Assembly: GCA_038207745.1 (NCBI GenBank)
Contig: JBBQZL010000027.1
Coordinates: 1 to 18,880, forward strand
Source of the DNA: JBBQZL01 sp038207745
Lineage (GTDB): Bacteria > Actinomycetota > Thermoleophilia > Solirubrobacterales > 70-9
Length of the DNA stretch: 18,880 bases
Reading direction: 5' to 3'
A program made the position numbers and the translations under genes. Shown here in pieces: positions 1 through 6,566 of this stretch (the first letter of the stretch is position 1; every line of letters starts with the position of its first letter). The notes under the pieces were generated by a model. The model saw nothing but the letters and a program-made list of their open reading frames with translations. It had not been told where the DNA came from and searched no databases.

Positions 1-787
1 AGCTGCCGTCCTGGACCGTCGCCGGTGTCGGCGCGACACAGTCGCCCTTGTCGTTCTTGATCTCCAGCGCCTTCAGCGAACTTGCGTTCTCGGTGAAGTA
101 GGAGTAGCCGAAGTAGCCGATGCCACCTTCGGATCCCTGGACGCCGGTGACCGTCTGATTGTCGTTCTCACCGATGTTGTTGAAGTCCTTGGTCTGTACG
201 CCCTCTGCACCATTGATCGCATCGGTGAAGTAGTCGAACGTGCCCGAAGTCGTTCCCGGCCCGAAGCGCTGGATGTCAGCACTGAAGCTGGAATCGGCAC
301 CCTTGACGTCGGCCCAGTTGGAGGCAGGTGAGTCCGGGCCCCAGATCTGCGCGAGCTGCTCGACCGAGAGGCAGGTGTTCGGGTTCTTGGGGTTGACGAC
401 GACCGTCAGAGCGTCGTTGGCAACCGTTGCCTGCCCGTATGCGATGCCACCCTTCTTACAGAGTGCAGCCTCATCGGGCTCGATTGGACGAGAAGCGTCG
501 CTGATGTCGGTCTCGCCGGCGCAGAACTTCTCGAATCCGCCGCCTGTTCCCGACTCGCCGACCGTGATCTTCACGTCCGGGTTCTCGGCATTGAACTGCT
601 CTGCAACGGCCTGGGACAGCGGTGCAACGGTGCTTGATCCGTCAATCCGGATGTCGCCGCTGAGGCCACTGCCGGAGCCGCCTGAAGAGCTGCTGGACGA
701 GCTGTCGCTGCTGCTGCCGCATGCTGCAACGCCAACGGCGAGGGACGCTGACATCGCGACAAGCACAGTCAACTTGGGGATATTCAC
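1..787 (-). CDS. pstS: Phosphate ABC transporter substrate-binding lipoprotein PstS (3' end cut by window edge)
   Basis: Extracytoplasmic phosphate-binding protein that hands phosphate to the PstCAB importer. The reading starts at GTG 787-785, six bases after an AAGGAG ribosome binding site, and runs off the window edge after about 262 codons with no stop. Residues 1-22 are a lipoprotein signal ending in VAAC (Cys23 would be lipidated), followed by a Ser/Gly linker. The phosphate-binding segments are visible: DGSSTVAPL at about residue 45, SGTGGGFEKFCAGETDISDASRPI at about residues 72-95, and a later GPGTTSGTFDYF. These are typical of PstS. pstCAB and phoU would be expected beyond the left edge, but that is inference. 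A Pho-box-like repeat lies 64-91 bp upstream, so phosphate starvation control is likely. Confidence 0.95.
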   Translation of the reverse strand, partial: MNIPKLTVLVAMSASLAVGVAACGSSSDSSSSSSSGGSGSGLSGDIRIDGSSTVAPLSQAVAEQFNAENPDVKITVGESGTGGGFEKFCAGETDISDASRPIEPDEAALCKKGGIAYGQATVANDALTVVVNPKNPNTCLSVEQLAQIWGPDSPASNWADVKGADSSFSADIQRFGPGTTSGTFDYFTDAINGAEGVQTKDFNNIGENDNQTVTGVQGSEGGIGYFGYSYFTENASSLKALEIKNDKGDCVAPTPATVQDGS

Positions 788-850
788 TAAGTCTCCTTTA
801 GGTCTCATTCGAACTTTCAACCGCAGCTTGCAAGGCGGGAGGCCGGTCGA

Positions 851-878
851 TGTAAAGAAGATGTGAAAGCCCGTGAAC
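851..878 (-). promoter_or_regulatory. Pho-box-like direct repeats upstream of pstS
   Basis: Read on the minus (pstS coding) strand, this stretch holds TTCACG, TTCACA and TTTACA at 877-872, 867-862 and 856-851, separated by 4 and 5 bases. This matches the TT(A/C/T)ACA-N4-6 repeat known for Bacillus PhoP and the 11-bp GTTCACC-type repeats known in Streptomyces. It lies in the 120-bp gap before pstS, in the activating orientation. I see no convincing -10 downstream. Confidence 0.75.
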
Positions 879-907
879 ATCTTCAGCGGGCCTGCCCAGG
901 GCGGGAG

Positions 908-1249
908 CTACTCGTCGGGTGAGAACCGATACCCGATGCCCGTGTGGGTGTGGATCAGCCTCACCTCGGGTATCGCCTGCTCGAGCTTTGCCCGCAGGCG
1001 GCTCACATATACGTCTACGGAGCGATCGCTCGGTCGCGGCGGTCCGCCCCAGACCCCCTTGTACAGCTCGTCGCGGGTCATGATCCGCTGCGGATGGGCT
1101 GCCAGCACCGTGATCAGCTGAAGCTCCCGGAGCGTCAGACTCATCGGTCTGCCGTCCACGAGTGCTGCATGCTGATCAGGTCGGATCTCCAGCCGACCGG
1201 CCTGAACTCGCGATTCGGCAGTCAGCGCAGTCAGATTGGAGGCAAGCAT
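908..1249 (-). CDS. Receiver-less OmpR/PhoB-type winged-helix DNA-binding protein
   Basis: 113-residue protein that is only the C-terminal effector domain of an OmpR/PhoB response regulator. Residues 18-111 align without gaps to the effector domain of the full regulator encoded just upstream, with 43 of 94 identical by hand count. The recognition helix (DRSVDVYVSRLRAKLE, residues 75-90) and the terminal hairpin (IHTHTGIGYRF) are almost the same in both. Residues 1-17 are too short to be a receiver, and there is no phosphoacceptor Asp. The chosen ATG lies 29 bp after the upstream stop. A GGGAG sits 12 bases before it, rather far, so the start is not certain. It could bind the same Pho boxes without phosphorylation control, as a competitor or helper. 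A decayed duplicate is the alternative, although the domain itself is intact. Confidence 0.85.
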   Translation of the reverse strand: MLASNLTALTAESRVQAGRLEIRPDQHAALVDGRPMSLTLRELQLITVLAAHPQRIMTRDELYKGVWGGPPRPSDRSVDVYVSRLRAKLEQAIPEVRLIHTHTGIGYRFSPDE

Positions 1250-1278
1250 CGTCGAGCCAGACTCCCGGCTCGGCGACC

Positions 1279-2040
1279 TCAGGCTGTTACCTGGCTGTGA
1301 ACCTCCGGTGAAGAAGCTGTGAACGATCCTGCCTCGGTTTCGGGATCAAATCGATAGCCGACCCCGAAATGAGTGTGGATGTACTCCCATCCGGGCGAGC
1401 GCTTCTCGAGCTTCTGACGAAGCTTGCGGACGAAGACATCGACGGAGCGATCTCCATGCGCCATCTCGTAACCCCAGACGCGCTGATAGATCCGCTCGCG
1501 CTCGAGCACCTGCCCCTTGGCCTCCGCCAGCAGGTGCAGCAGCTCGAACTCACGCCGCGTGAGGTCGAGGCTCTGCCCGCCGATGAAGGCCTGGAACTGA
1601 TCCCCGCGGATTTCCATCTCACCTGCGACCAGGGGTCCCGACTCGGTCCGGACGCGATTTCGGCGACGGCGGCGCGCGACGGCCTCGATCCTCGCCATCA
1701 GTTCCTCCGGGTGGCAGGGTTTGGTGACCCAGTCATCCGCGCCAAGCCGCAGACCCCTTACCCGTTGGGCCACCGATGATTGTCCGGTGCAGACGATCAC
1801 CCCGAGGTCGGGAAGCATCCCGCAGACCTGTTCGAGGTATGGCCAGCCGTCCTCGCCCAGCACCGCTGGGTCGAGCACCAGCGCATTGAGCTTCATCGCA
1901 ACCAGATCCTGAAGCGGGATCGAGCTGGACAACTGGCGGTGCTGCCAGCCCGCTGAGTGCGTGCGCTTGGCCAGAACCGTGATGAAGCCGCTGTCGGTGT
2001 CGATCACCGCGAGCCGGATATTTTCGGGCTGAGTGGTCAT
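1279..2040 (-). CDS. OmpR/PhoB-family response regulator (likely phosphate regulator)
   Basis: 253 residues. The receiver (about 8-125) has the phosphoacceptor Asp57 (VLDP), Thr85 (VCTG) and Lys107 (TKP). The acidic pocket reads D14-T15-D16 where DD(D/E) is usual, so one metal ligand position is altered. An Arg-rich linker (123-131) precedes a winged-helix domain (about 140-233) with recognition helix DRSVDVFVRKLRQKLE. About 20 residues follow the normal domain end, and part of that tail is encoded by a Pho-box-like repeat serving the next gene. Its place before pstS and the Pho-type repeats around it suggest a PhoP/PhoB-like regulator. No histidine kinase is in the window, so its partner is unknown. 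The ATG has no clear ribosome binding site. A TACACT (2101-2096, minus) could be a -10. Confidence 0.9.
   Translation of the reverse strand: MTTQPENIRLAVIDTDSGFITVLAKRTHSAGWQHRQLSSSIPLQDLVAMKLNALVLDPAVLGEDGWPYLEQVCGMLPDLGVIVCTGQSSVAQRVRGLRLGADDWVTKPCHPEELMARIEAVARRRRRNRVRTESGPLVAGEMEIRGDQFQAFIGGQSLDLTRREFELLHLLAEAKGQVLERERIYQRVWGYEMAHGDRSVDVFVRKLRQKLEKRSPGWEYIHTHFGVGYRFDPETEAGSFTASSPEVHSQVTA
1297..1324 (-). promoter_or_regulatory. Triple Pho-box-like repeat before the receiver-less regulator gene
   Basis: Three direct repeats with exact 11-bp period: GTGAAC (1297-1302), GTGAAG (1308-1313) and GTGAAC (1319-1324). On the coding strand of the regulators they read GTTCAC, CTTCAC, GTTCAC. A degenerate fourth unit (GTTACC, 1286-1291) keeps the phase. 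The cluster lies inside the 3' end of the response-regulator gene, 48-75 bp before the start of the receiver-less gene. That suggests a private phosphate-controlled promoter for it. No clear -10 is visible. Confidence 0.7.
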
Positions 2041-2140
2041 GAGTGGCGTGCAGAAGGTGGCGATTGCCTGAGCTCTTCGTTGACGCGCTGATCCCAGTGT
2101 AGGGATCGGCGACGACCCCGCCTAGCGCGAGCCGCTGTTC

Positions 2141-2157
2141 TTCACAGCATTTTCACA
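2141..2157 (+). promoter_or_regulatory. Pho-box-like repeat upstream of the response regulator, opposite orientation
   Basis: Two perfect TTCACA units (2141-2146 and 2152-2157) with an 11-bp period lie in the 125-bp gap between the DUF202 gene and the response regulator. They point opposite to the genes around them. In Bacillus PhoP regulons, boxes on the non-coding strand are associated with repression, so negative autoregulation is possible. That is inference from orientation alone. Confidence 0.55.
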
Positions 2158-2165
2158 AGGGCCGA

Positions 2166-2561
2166 TCAGCCGAACGAAATGAGCCCCGCGGTGGCAATCG
2201 CCAGGATCATCCCGATCGCGGTCAGAGTCTGGATCATCCATTTTCGCGGTGCGCGCCGCCTGCCCTCACCGATCACCCCATCAACCTCGCGTGCCATCAG
2301 GGTCCCGTAGGCAAACAGGAACACTCCATAGATCGCAAAGGCGGCGCCGAGCACGGTGTACGGAACCTCGTCGTTGACCGTGCCGAGATCCGGAACGAGC
2401 TTTCCGACCGCGAGCGCGACCGCCAGGGAGGTGAGTCCGGTGCGCCACCAGGCAAGCTGCGTCCGTTCACAGGCCAGGCGCGACCGGCGCTGGGTCTCAC
2501 GGTCGTTGATCGAACTCGGTTGACCTTCAGGCATGCCCACACTCTGACATGTCGCCGCCAA
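2166..2561 (-). CDS. DUF202 (YidH-like) small membrane protein
   Basis: A small integral membrane protein of unknown biochemical role. The segment LACERTQLAWWRTGLTSLAVALAVGK is the DUF202 signature (an ERT-LAW-RT motif leading into the first helix). Two more hydrophobic helices follow: VPYTVLGAAFAIYGVFLFAYG and the C-terminal WMIQTLTAIGMILAIATAGLISFG, with a basic cytoplasmic loop between them. The start is unsure. TTG at 2561 gives 131 residues, ATG at 2534 gives 122, and neither has a strong ribosome binding site. It sits 19 bp after the uppP stop and is probably co-transcribed with it. Confidence 0.8.
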   Translation of the reverse strand: MAATCQSVGMPEGQPSSINDRETQRRSRLACERTQLAWWRTGLTSLAVALAVGKLVPDLGTVNDEVPYTVLGAAFAIYGVFLFAYGTLMAREVDGVIGEGRRRAPRKWMIQTLTAIGMILAIATAGLISFG

Positions 2562-2580
2562 ACCCCGGCGGTGCGGAGAC

Positions 2581-3423
2581 CTAGAAGGTCGCGGGCAGAA
2601 CTCCGGTCAGGATCAGCAGCAGACAGCCGGTACCGATGCAGATCCTGTAGATCACAAAGGGTGTGTAGCTGTTGTGCTGGAGGATCCTGAGCAGGAAGGA
2701 GATCGCGGCATAGCCGGAGACGGCGGCTGCGATCGTGCCGACGATCATCGGGCCGGCAATGCCCGGCGGAAGACCGTTGTGAACTGACTTGAAGGCGCTG
2801 AAGATCGTCGCGCCGAAGACAATCGGGATCAACATCAGGAATGAAAAGCGAGCGGCGCCATCGCGATCGAGGCCGAGGAATCGACCCGCCGTGATCGTGA
2901 TTCCCGAGCGCGAGGTACCTGGAATCAGGGCCAGGACCTGAGCGAGGCCGACCCATACTCCCACTCGTATCCCGGACTGCTCGATCGATATCCGCTGCGG
3001 CGTCTTGTCCGCGATCCAGAGGACGACGCCGAAGACGATCAGCTGGAAGGAGACCAGCCACGGAGCTCCGAGGTGCTCGTTGATCAGGTCGCTGCCGAGC
3101 CCACCGGCGATCACGGCCGGGACCGTGCCGATGGCGATCGCGATCGAAAGTCGCTGGGCAGGCGTCGAGATCGCGCGACTGCGGAGGACTTCGATGAAGC
3201 CCAGAGTCAGCTGTTTGACCTCGATCCTGAAGTAGCTGATCGCGGCAACGAGCGTTCCCGTATGAAGAGCCACGTCAAAGGTCTTGTTGAACTCCGGGTG
3301 GTCGAGCAGGAAGGTGTAGTTCTGGATCCACGGAAGCAGGATCAGGTGACCTGAGGAGGAGATAGGCAGGAACTCGGTGAGCCCCTGCACGACCCCGAGC
3401 AGTAGGGCTTCGAGTTCAGACAT
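2581..3423 (-). CDS. uppP: Undecaprenyl-diphosphatase UppP (BacA family)
   Basis: Integral membrane phosphatase that converts undecaprenyl diphosphate to the monophosphate, recycling the lipid carrier for peptidoglycan and other envelope polymers. It is also linked to bacitracin resistance. The 280-residue length is normal. Both family signatures are intact: the N-terminal VVQGLTEFLPISSSGHL (residues about 11-27) and the second half VGLAQVLALIPGTSRSGITIT. Multiple hydrophobic helices run throughout. The ATG at 3423 has no ribosome binding site. A TAGGAT (minus, 3438-3433) ends nine bases before it, so the transcript may be almost leaderless. The reaction releases phosphate, which fits its place next to a phosphate regulator, though I see no Pho box in front of it. 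Confidence 0.95.
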   Translation of the reverse strand: MSELEALLLGVVQGLTEFLPISSSGHLILLPWIQNYTFLLDHPEFNKTFDVALHTGTLVAAISYFRIEVKQLTLGFIEVLRSRAISTPAQRLSIAIAIGTVPAVIAGGLGSDLINEHLGAPWLVSFQLIVFGVVLWIADKTPQRISIEQSGIRVGVWVGLAQVLALIPGTSRSGITITAGRFLGLDRDGAARFSFLMLIPIVFGATIFSAFKSVHNGLPPGIAGPMIVGTIAAAVSGYAAISFLLRILQHNSYTPFVIYRICIGTGCLLLILTGVLPATF

Positions 3424-3432
3424 CAGCGCCGC

Positions 3433-3438
3433 ATCCTA
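3433..3438 (-). promoter_or_regulatory. Candidate -10 element of uppP
   Basis: TAGGAT on the minus strand, nine bases before the uppP ATG and with no ribosome binding site between them. The expected transcription start falls only a few bases before the start codon. No good -35 is visible. Confidence 0.4.
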
Positions 3439-3507
3439 TTGCAACGAACCTGAAGTGCAGATGAACGCGACCGTCTCGATCGGGAGACCTCCGCGAGGCC
3501 GGGAACG

Positions 3508-3534
3508 TTGAACCGCGGGTCTGTGCGCTAGATT
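3508..3534 (+). promoter_or_regulatory. Promoter giving a probable leaderless mRNA for the 85-residue membrane protein
   Basis: TTGAAC (3508-3513), 15 bases, then TAGATT (3529-3534). The GTG start codon follows seven bases after the -10, where transcription would normally begin. No Shine-Dalgarno sequence is present. Confidence 0.55.
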
Positions 3535-3541
3535 TCCGGTT

Positions 3542-3799
3542 GTGAACGCTCGTCGCCGATGCACCGCACTTGTCGCCGCCCTATCGGCGGTAATGCTGCT
3601 CGCACTGCTTGTCGCACCACTCGCGATGGCTGCGGACGGCTATGGCCTCGCCGGGCGGGTCACCGACAAGACGATCACCTTCTTCTGCTTCGGCGTCATC
3701 GCCTTCTTCCCGATTCTCGTGATCACGCTATCGCTCATCCAGTGGAAGCTCGAGTCGCGCAAGGAACGTCGCCGCTCCGATCTCGAGCGCCTCGGCTAG
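3542..3799 (+). CDS. Small signal-anchored membrane protein, unknown function
   Basis: 85 residues from GTG 3542. Residues 1-31 look like a signal peptide (RRR, a hydrophobic core, then LAMAADG). A short exported stretch leads to a transmembrane helix at about residues 46-67 (TITFFCFGVIAFFPILVITLSLI) and a highly charged tail (KLESRKERRRSDLERLG) predicted to face the cytoplasm. I do not recognise a family. The start is supported by a promoter-like element directly upstream, which implies leaderless translation. It is divergent from uppP and precedes the M23 peptidase gene by about 100 bp, so a link to the envelope is possible but unproven. Confidence 0.65.
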   Translation: MNARRRCTALVAALSAVMLLALLVAPLAMAADGYGLAGRVTDKTITFFCFGVIAFFPILVITLSLIQWKLESRKERRRSDLERLG

Positions 3800-3822
3800 G
3801 CGCCTCAGCACACAGTCGCTCC

Positions 3823-3838
3823 TGTGACGTTGGTCACA
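3823..3838 (+). promoter_or_regulatory. CRP/GlxR-like palindrome upstream of the M23 peptidase
   Basis: Perfect inverted repeat TGTGAC-GTTG-GTCACA. It fits the CRP-family consensus TGTGA-N6-TCACA and matches, apart from the spacer, a second site at 7201-7216. It ends 64 bp before the peptidase start. A possible -10 (TACTTT, 3876-3881) would put the centre of the site near -57. Confidence 0.65.
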
Positions 3839-3901
3839 TAAGCGAGGAGATCCGCCTTCATCGGGGTAGTCAACCTACTTTGCGCCCTACGGAAGGAAGT
3901 C

Positions 3902-4519
3902 TTGAGTCCCCATCGATCGATCGGGAAGAACGTCCTGTTCACTACAGGCCTGGCAGCGGTCAGCTTGTTCGTTTCATTTGCGTCGACTGCGCTGAACCGG
4001 CCCCAAACCGCGCGCGCCGCCGTCGCCGCCGTCTCGCCCACGGCTCCGGTCACAGCGGACGGTCCCTACCTGCCGCTTCGCGCCACGCCTGAATACGGCG
4101 ATGGGCTCGATGCAGGGCGCGGGCACGAGGGACAGGATCTCTTTGGCCCCGCGGGAACGCCCCTTGTCGCGACGCGGGATGCGGTCGTTCTGGAGACCGG
4201 GTCCGATGGCGGCCGGGGCAACTTTGTCGCGATCTACAGCGACGAGGCCGACCAGACCTACAACTACTTCCACATGATCGCGCCGGCTGCGGTCTCAAAG
4301 GGCCAGTCCGTCGTCGCGGGACAAGCGCTTGGCGGCCTCGGCTGCACGGGCTCGTGCTGGGGCGATCACCTGCATTTCGAGGTCCACGCGGGACGCAGTC
4401 CCTACGGCCCGGTTCTCAGCCCGGTGCCCTACCTCCACGGTCTCGGCCAGGCGCCAACGCCGGGTCAGGCCGCCGCAGTCGAGCCGGTCGACCCTAACCG
4501 GGAAGTCGAAATCCGCTGA
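3902..4519 (+). CDS. Exported M23-family (LytM-type) metallopeptidase
   Basis: Probable peptidoglycan endopeptidase acting outside the membrane. The TTG start at 3902 follows AAGGAAG. Residues 8-41 form a signal or anchor segment ending in an ALA-like region (QTARAA). The peptidase domain covers about 70-165 with the zinc ligands visible: H75 and D79 (GHEGQD), then H156 and H158 (HLHFEVH). H124 is also present. Cys148 and Cys152 flank the loop before HLHFE and may form a disulphide. At 205 residues it is a minimal M23 protein with no LysM or coiled-coil region visible. Its 3' end overlaps the convergent HD gene by 26 bp. A CRP-like palindrome lies upstream. Confidence 0.9.
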   Translation: MSPHRSIGKNVLFTTGLAAVSLFVSFASTALNRPQTARAAVAAVSPTAPVTADGPYLPLRATPEYGDGLDAGRGHEGQDLFGPAGTPLVATRDAVVLETGSDGGRGNFVAIYSDEADQTYNYFHMIAPAAVSKGQSVVAGQALGGLGCTGSCWGDHLHFEVHAGRSPYGPVLSPVPYLHGLGQAPTPGQAAAVEPVDPNREVEIR

Positions 4520-5360
4520 GCAGTCGCTTCTCGGTCTCGCCGGTGACCTCGGCGACGACCTCAAGATGCGGCTCGAGCGGAGTGCCGCGGATCTTCGTCG
4601 CCAGCAGGTCGTCGACCTGAAAGATCCCGGCGGAGTTGTTCATCTCGATCTCGATCCGGATCGCGCGCTTCTCCCCGACCGAGATCCGGACCTCGTCGAT
4701 CGCTGCCGCCGAGATCGAGTGGATCCCCTCCTGCCCGGCCTCCATCGGTATCCGTGACCTGCCGCCGGCCATGTCGAGCGCGTCCGCGACCCGGACGATT
4801 CCCGCCTCCATCGTGTACGGCTCACCCCGCCGCCGGTGACCGATGATCGCATGGAGGATTTCCGAAGCAACCACGGTCCGCTGAGGCTCCTTGTACGAGT
4901 CTCCGAGCAACCGGTCGAGCGCGCCATGCGCCATGAAGAGGCTGTAGGCCTCGTGGTCGGAGCGATGAATCGACATCCCGACGTCGTGAAGCAGGGCGCC
5001 CCCCGCGACGACGACCTCGGAGTCCCGCTCGGACATCCCGTGGTCGCTCGCCATCGCGCCCTCGACGCCCGCCTTGTCGAGCAGGCGGAGCAGACGAAGC
5101 GCGATGTTGAGCACGATCTGCATATGCACCCAGGAGTGGTCCGACATCCCGAGACGTTCCGAGTGAAGCTGGGTCATGTACCACCATGCACGGATCTTCT
5201 CGTCCGAGTTGACCGCCTCGATGAACTTCTCGAGCTTGCGGTTTCCCCGGGTCGGAGCACGAACGCGCGCCTCGGCGATCGCCGCGAGCATCGGCTTACG
5301 GACCGGGCCTGCCGGGCTCGGGGACGGCACGGCCTCGCGGTCTTCCTCGGGCTCGCTCAC
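4494..5360 (-). CDS. HD-domain phosphohydrolase coupled to the exopolyphosphatase gene
   Basis: 288 residues. The HD metal-binding set is complete: H79 (DHSWVH), H125-D126 (LLHDVG) and D193 (VADALD), with H170 in HAIIGHR. This predicts a metal-dependent phosphohydrolase acting on nucleotides or other phosphate esters; the substrate cannot be told from sequence. The C-terminal part (IDEVRISVGEKRAIRIEIEMNNSAGIFQVDDLL) is a conserved-looking extra domain. The GTG start overlaps the stop of the Ppx gene by four bases (GTGA), a sign of translational coupling. Larger Ppx/GppA proteins carry an HD-like domain after the two ATPase-fold domains, so this pair may be a split version of that layout. Confidence 0.88.
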   Translation of the reverse strand: MSEPEEDREAVPSPSPAGPVRKPMLAAIAEARVRAPTRGNRKLEKFIEAVNSDEKIRAWWYMTQLHSERLGMSDHSWVHMQIVLNIALRLLRLLDKAGVEGAMASDHGMSERDSEVVVAGGALLHDVGMSIHRSDHEAYSLFMAHGALDRLLGDSYKEPQRTVVASEILHAIIGHRRRGEPYTMEAGIVRVADALDMAGGRSRIPMEAGQEGIHSISAAAIDEVRISVGEKRAIRIEIEMNNSAGIFQVDDLLATKIRGTPLEPHLEVVAEVTGETEKRLLSGFRLPG

Positions 5361-6214
5361 AAACGTTCGGCCGACATGGCCCCGGATCGGCGGAGGACCA
5401 GGCCCTCCCGGACACCTCCGTGGGCCAGCCGGAGCGGAGATTCGAGCAGACCGGAAACGACCTCGAGGAGTATCAGCGCGGCAGGCATGACCCGGATCCT
5501 TGCAGCGTCGAGCTCCAGATCCGCTGCGACCTGCGCACTCGGGGCCGAGCAGACCGTCTCGATCGCCCCCGACAGGACATCGGGGTCAAGGCTGCTTCCG
5601 CAGATCCGCTGCAGGGATGTGGACGCCCCACCCACCGCCAGGGCCAGCTGAGACTCGGGGGGATGAAGGGTCGATAGGCGACGTGACGCCACGGCGCGTG
5701 AATTTGCGATCTCGGCATCGGTCGGGGGGTCCGAGAGCAGGACCCTCTCGGTGAGGATGCGTGATCCGACCGGTCTCGAGGCGGCCCACGCCGGTTGCCC
5801 GCCCGGCGTACCGATCGCAATCTCGGTTGACCCTCCCCCGGCATCGATAACGGCAACCGGATCGGGAAGTTCAGCGGGCTCCGTCCCGGTCGCTCCGATG
5901 AAGGCGAGCGTCGCCTCCTGGGTGCCCGCGAGGATCTCAAGCGGCCCGATTCCGAGTCGCCTGCAGGTTCGCTCGACGCTTCGGGCAATCTGGGAGCCTC
6001 GCAGCGCCGCGGTGCCGGCAACGACAATCTGCTCGGCACCATGGCCCCGGGCCACGGCGCTTTCGACCTCGAGCAGCCCCGCGTAGCCGCTGCCACGGCC
6101 CCCCGGTGTGACGAAATGCCGGCGCTCGACCAGCGGAACCAGGTTGCCATCGGTGACGCGGGCAACGAGAAGCCGCGTCGTGTTTGTGCCGATGTCGATC
6201 ACCCCAATGACCAC
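5357..6214 (-). CDS. Ppx/GppA-family phosphatase (short, two-domain exopolyphosphatase)
   Basis: Predicted to hydrolyse inorganic polyphosphate end-on, or the pentaphosphate alarmone pppGpp. The ASKHA-fold motifs are present: phosphate-1 IDIGTNTTRLLVA (about 6-18), the acidic segment AGTQEATLAF with Glu100 in place of the catalytic Glu, phosphate-2 VIDAGGGSTEI (122-132), the AVGGASTS loop (193-200), and the terminal GGVREGLVL. The 285 residues cover only the two N-terminal domains, shorter than E. coli Ppx and near the short actinobacterial enzymes. The part between VERRHFV and TAALRGS looks condensed. The GTG start at 6214 has no good ribosome binding site. CATAAT (6258-6253, minus) is a possible -10. 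Confidence 0.9.
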   Translation of the reverse strand: MVIGVIDIGTNTTRLLVARVTDGNLVPLVERRHFVTPGGRGSGYAGLLEVESAVARGHGAEQIVVAGTAALRGSQIARSVERTCRRLGIGPLEILAGTQEATLAFIGATGTEPAELPDPVAVIDAGGGSTEIAIGTPGGQPAWAASRPVGSRILTERVLLSDPPTDAEIANSRAVASRRLSTLHPPESQLALAVGGASTSLQRICGSSLDPDVLSGAIETVCSAPSAQVAADLELDAARIRVMPAALILLEVVSGLLESPLRLAHGGVREGLVLRRSGAMSAERL

Positions 6215-6291
6215 GAGGTCGTGATCCTCGCACTTTTCCGGCCGAGGCTCTGATTATGTTGGCTCTACAGCGTTTCTGAGGACCTGCTCAG

Positions 6292-6531
6292 ATGAAGAAC
6301 TGCCCCCACACCAAGCTGACCGTCCCCGAGTGCTCGTGCAACCACTGCATCGAGCGTCAGCTCTCCGATTTCGCCCCCCATCTGATCACCGTGAGGCGCA
6401 ACCATGTCGTACCACCGCCCGCTGAGCGGATCACTGTGAGGCGCAACGACGTGGTGCCACTGCCGGCTCACGGCCAACGGGACCGCGAGACGCCATCGGT
6501 TGCCGAGCGCCTCTCGCGGCCTTCGCTCTAG
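6292..6531 (+). CDS. Doubtful small Cys/His-rich protein with internal repeat
   Basis: 79 residues. The N-terminus, MKNCPHTKLTVPECSCNHC, clusters four Cys and two His in 16 residues and could bind a metal. A duplicated segment follows (ITVRRNHVVPPPAE, then ITVRRNDVVPLPAH), and then a low-complexity tail. The ATG has a GAGGAC about nine bases upstream. I know no family for it. The opposite strand is also open across this region, so coding status is uncertain. If it is not a gene, 6215-6566 is a 352-bp gap holding only the tandem repeat and an AT-rich promoter-like patch at 6250-6260. Confidence 0.4.
   Translation: MKNCPHTKLTVPECSCNHCIERQLSDFAPHLITVRRNHVVPPPAERITVRRNDVVPLPAHGQRDRETPSVAERLSRPSL
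6384..6473 (+). repeat. Two-copy 45-bp tandem repeat
   Basis: Copies at 6384-6428 and 6429-6473, 35 of 45 bases identical by hand. The first 19 bases, GATCAC(C/T)GTGAGGCGCAAC, differ at one position only. Most of the other differences preserve the encoded residues or similar ones, so the duplication may be under coding selection. Confidence 0.85.
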
Positions 6532-6566
6532 CACTGCTTCCTGCGGGCGGTCCGGCCTTCCGGGAC

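Noticed and set aside
240..866. Open 208-codon frame on the plus strand opposite pstS
   Set aside because: It is the antisense shadow of a gene with clear PstS motifs; the predicted protein has no recognisable features.
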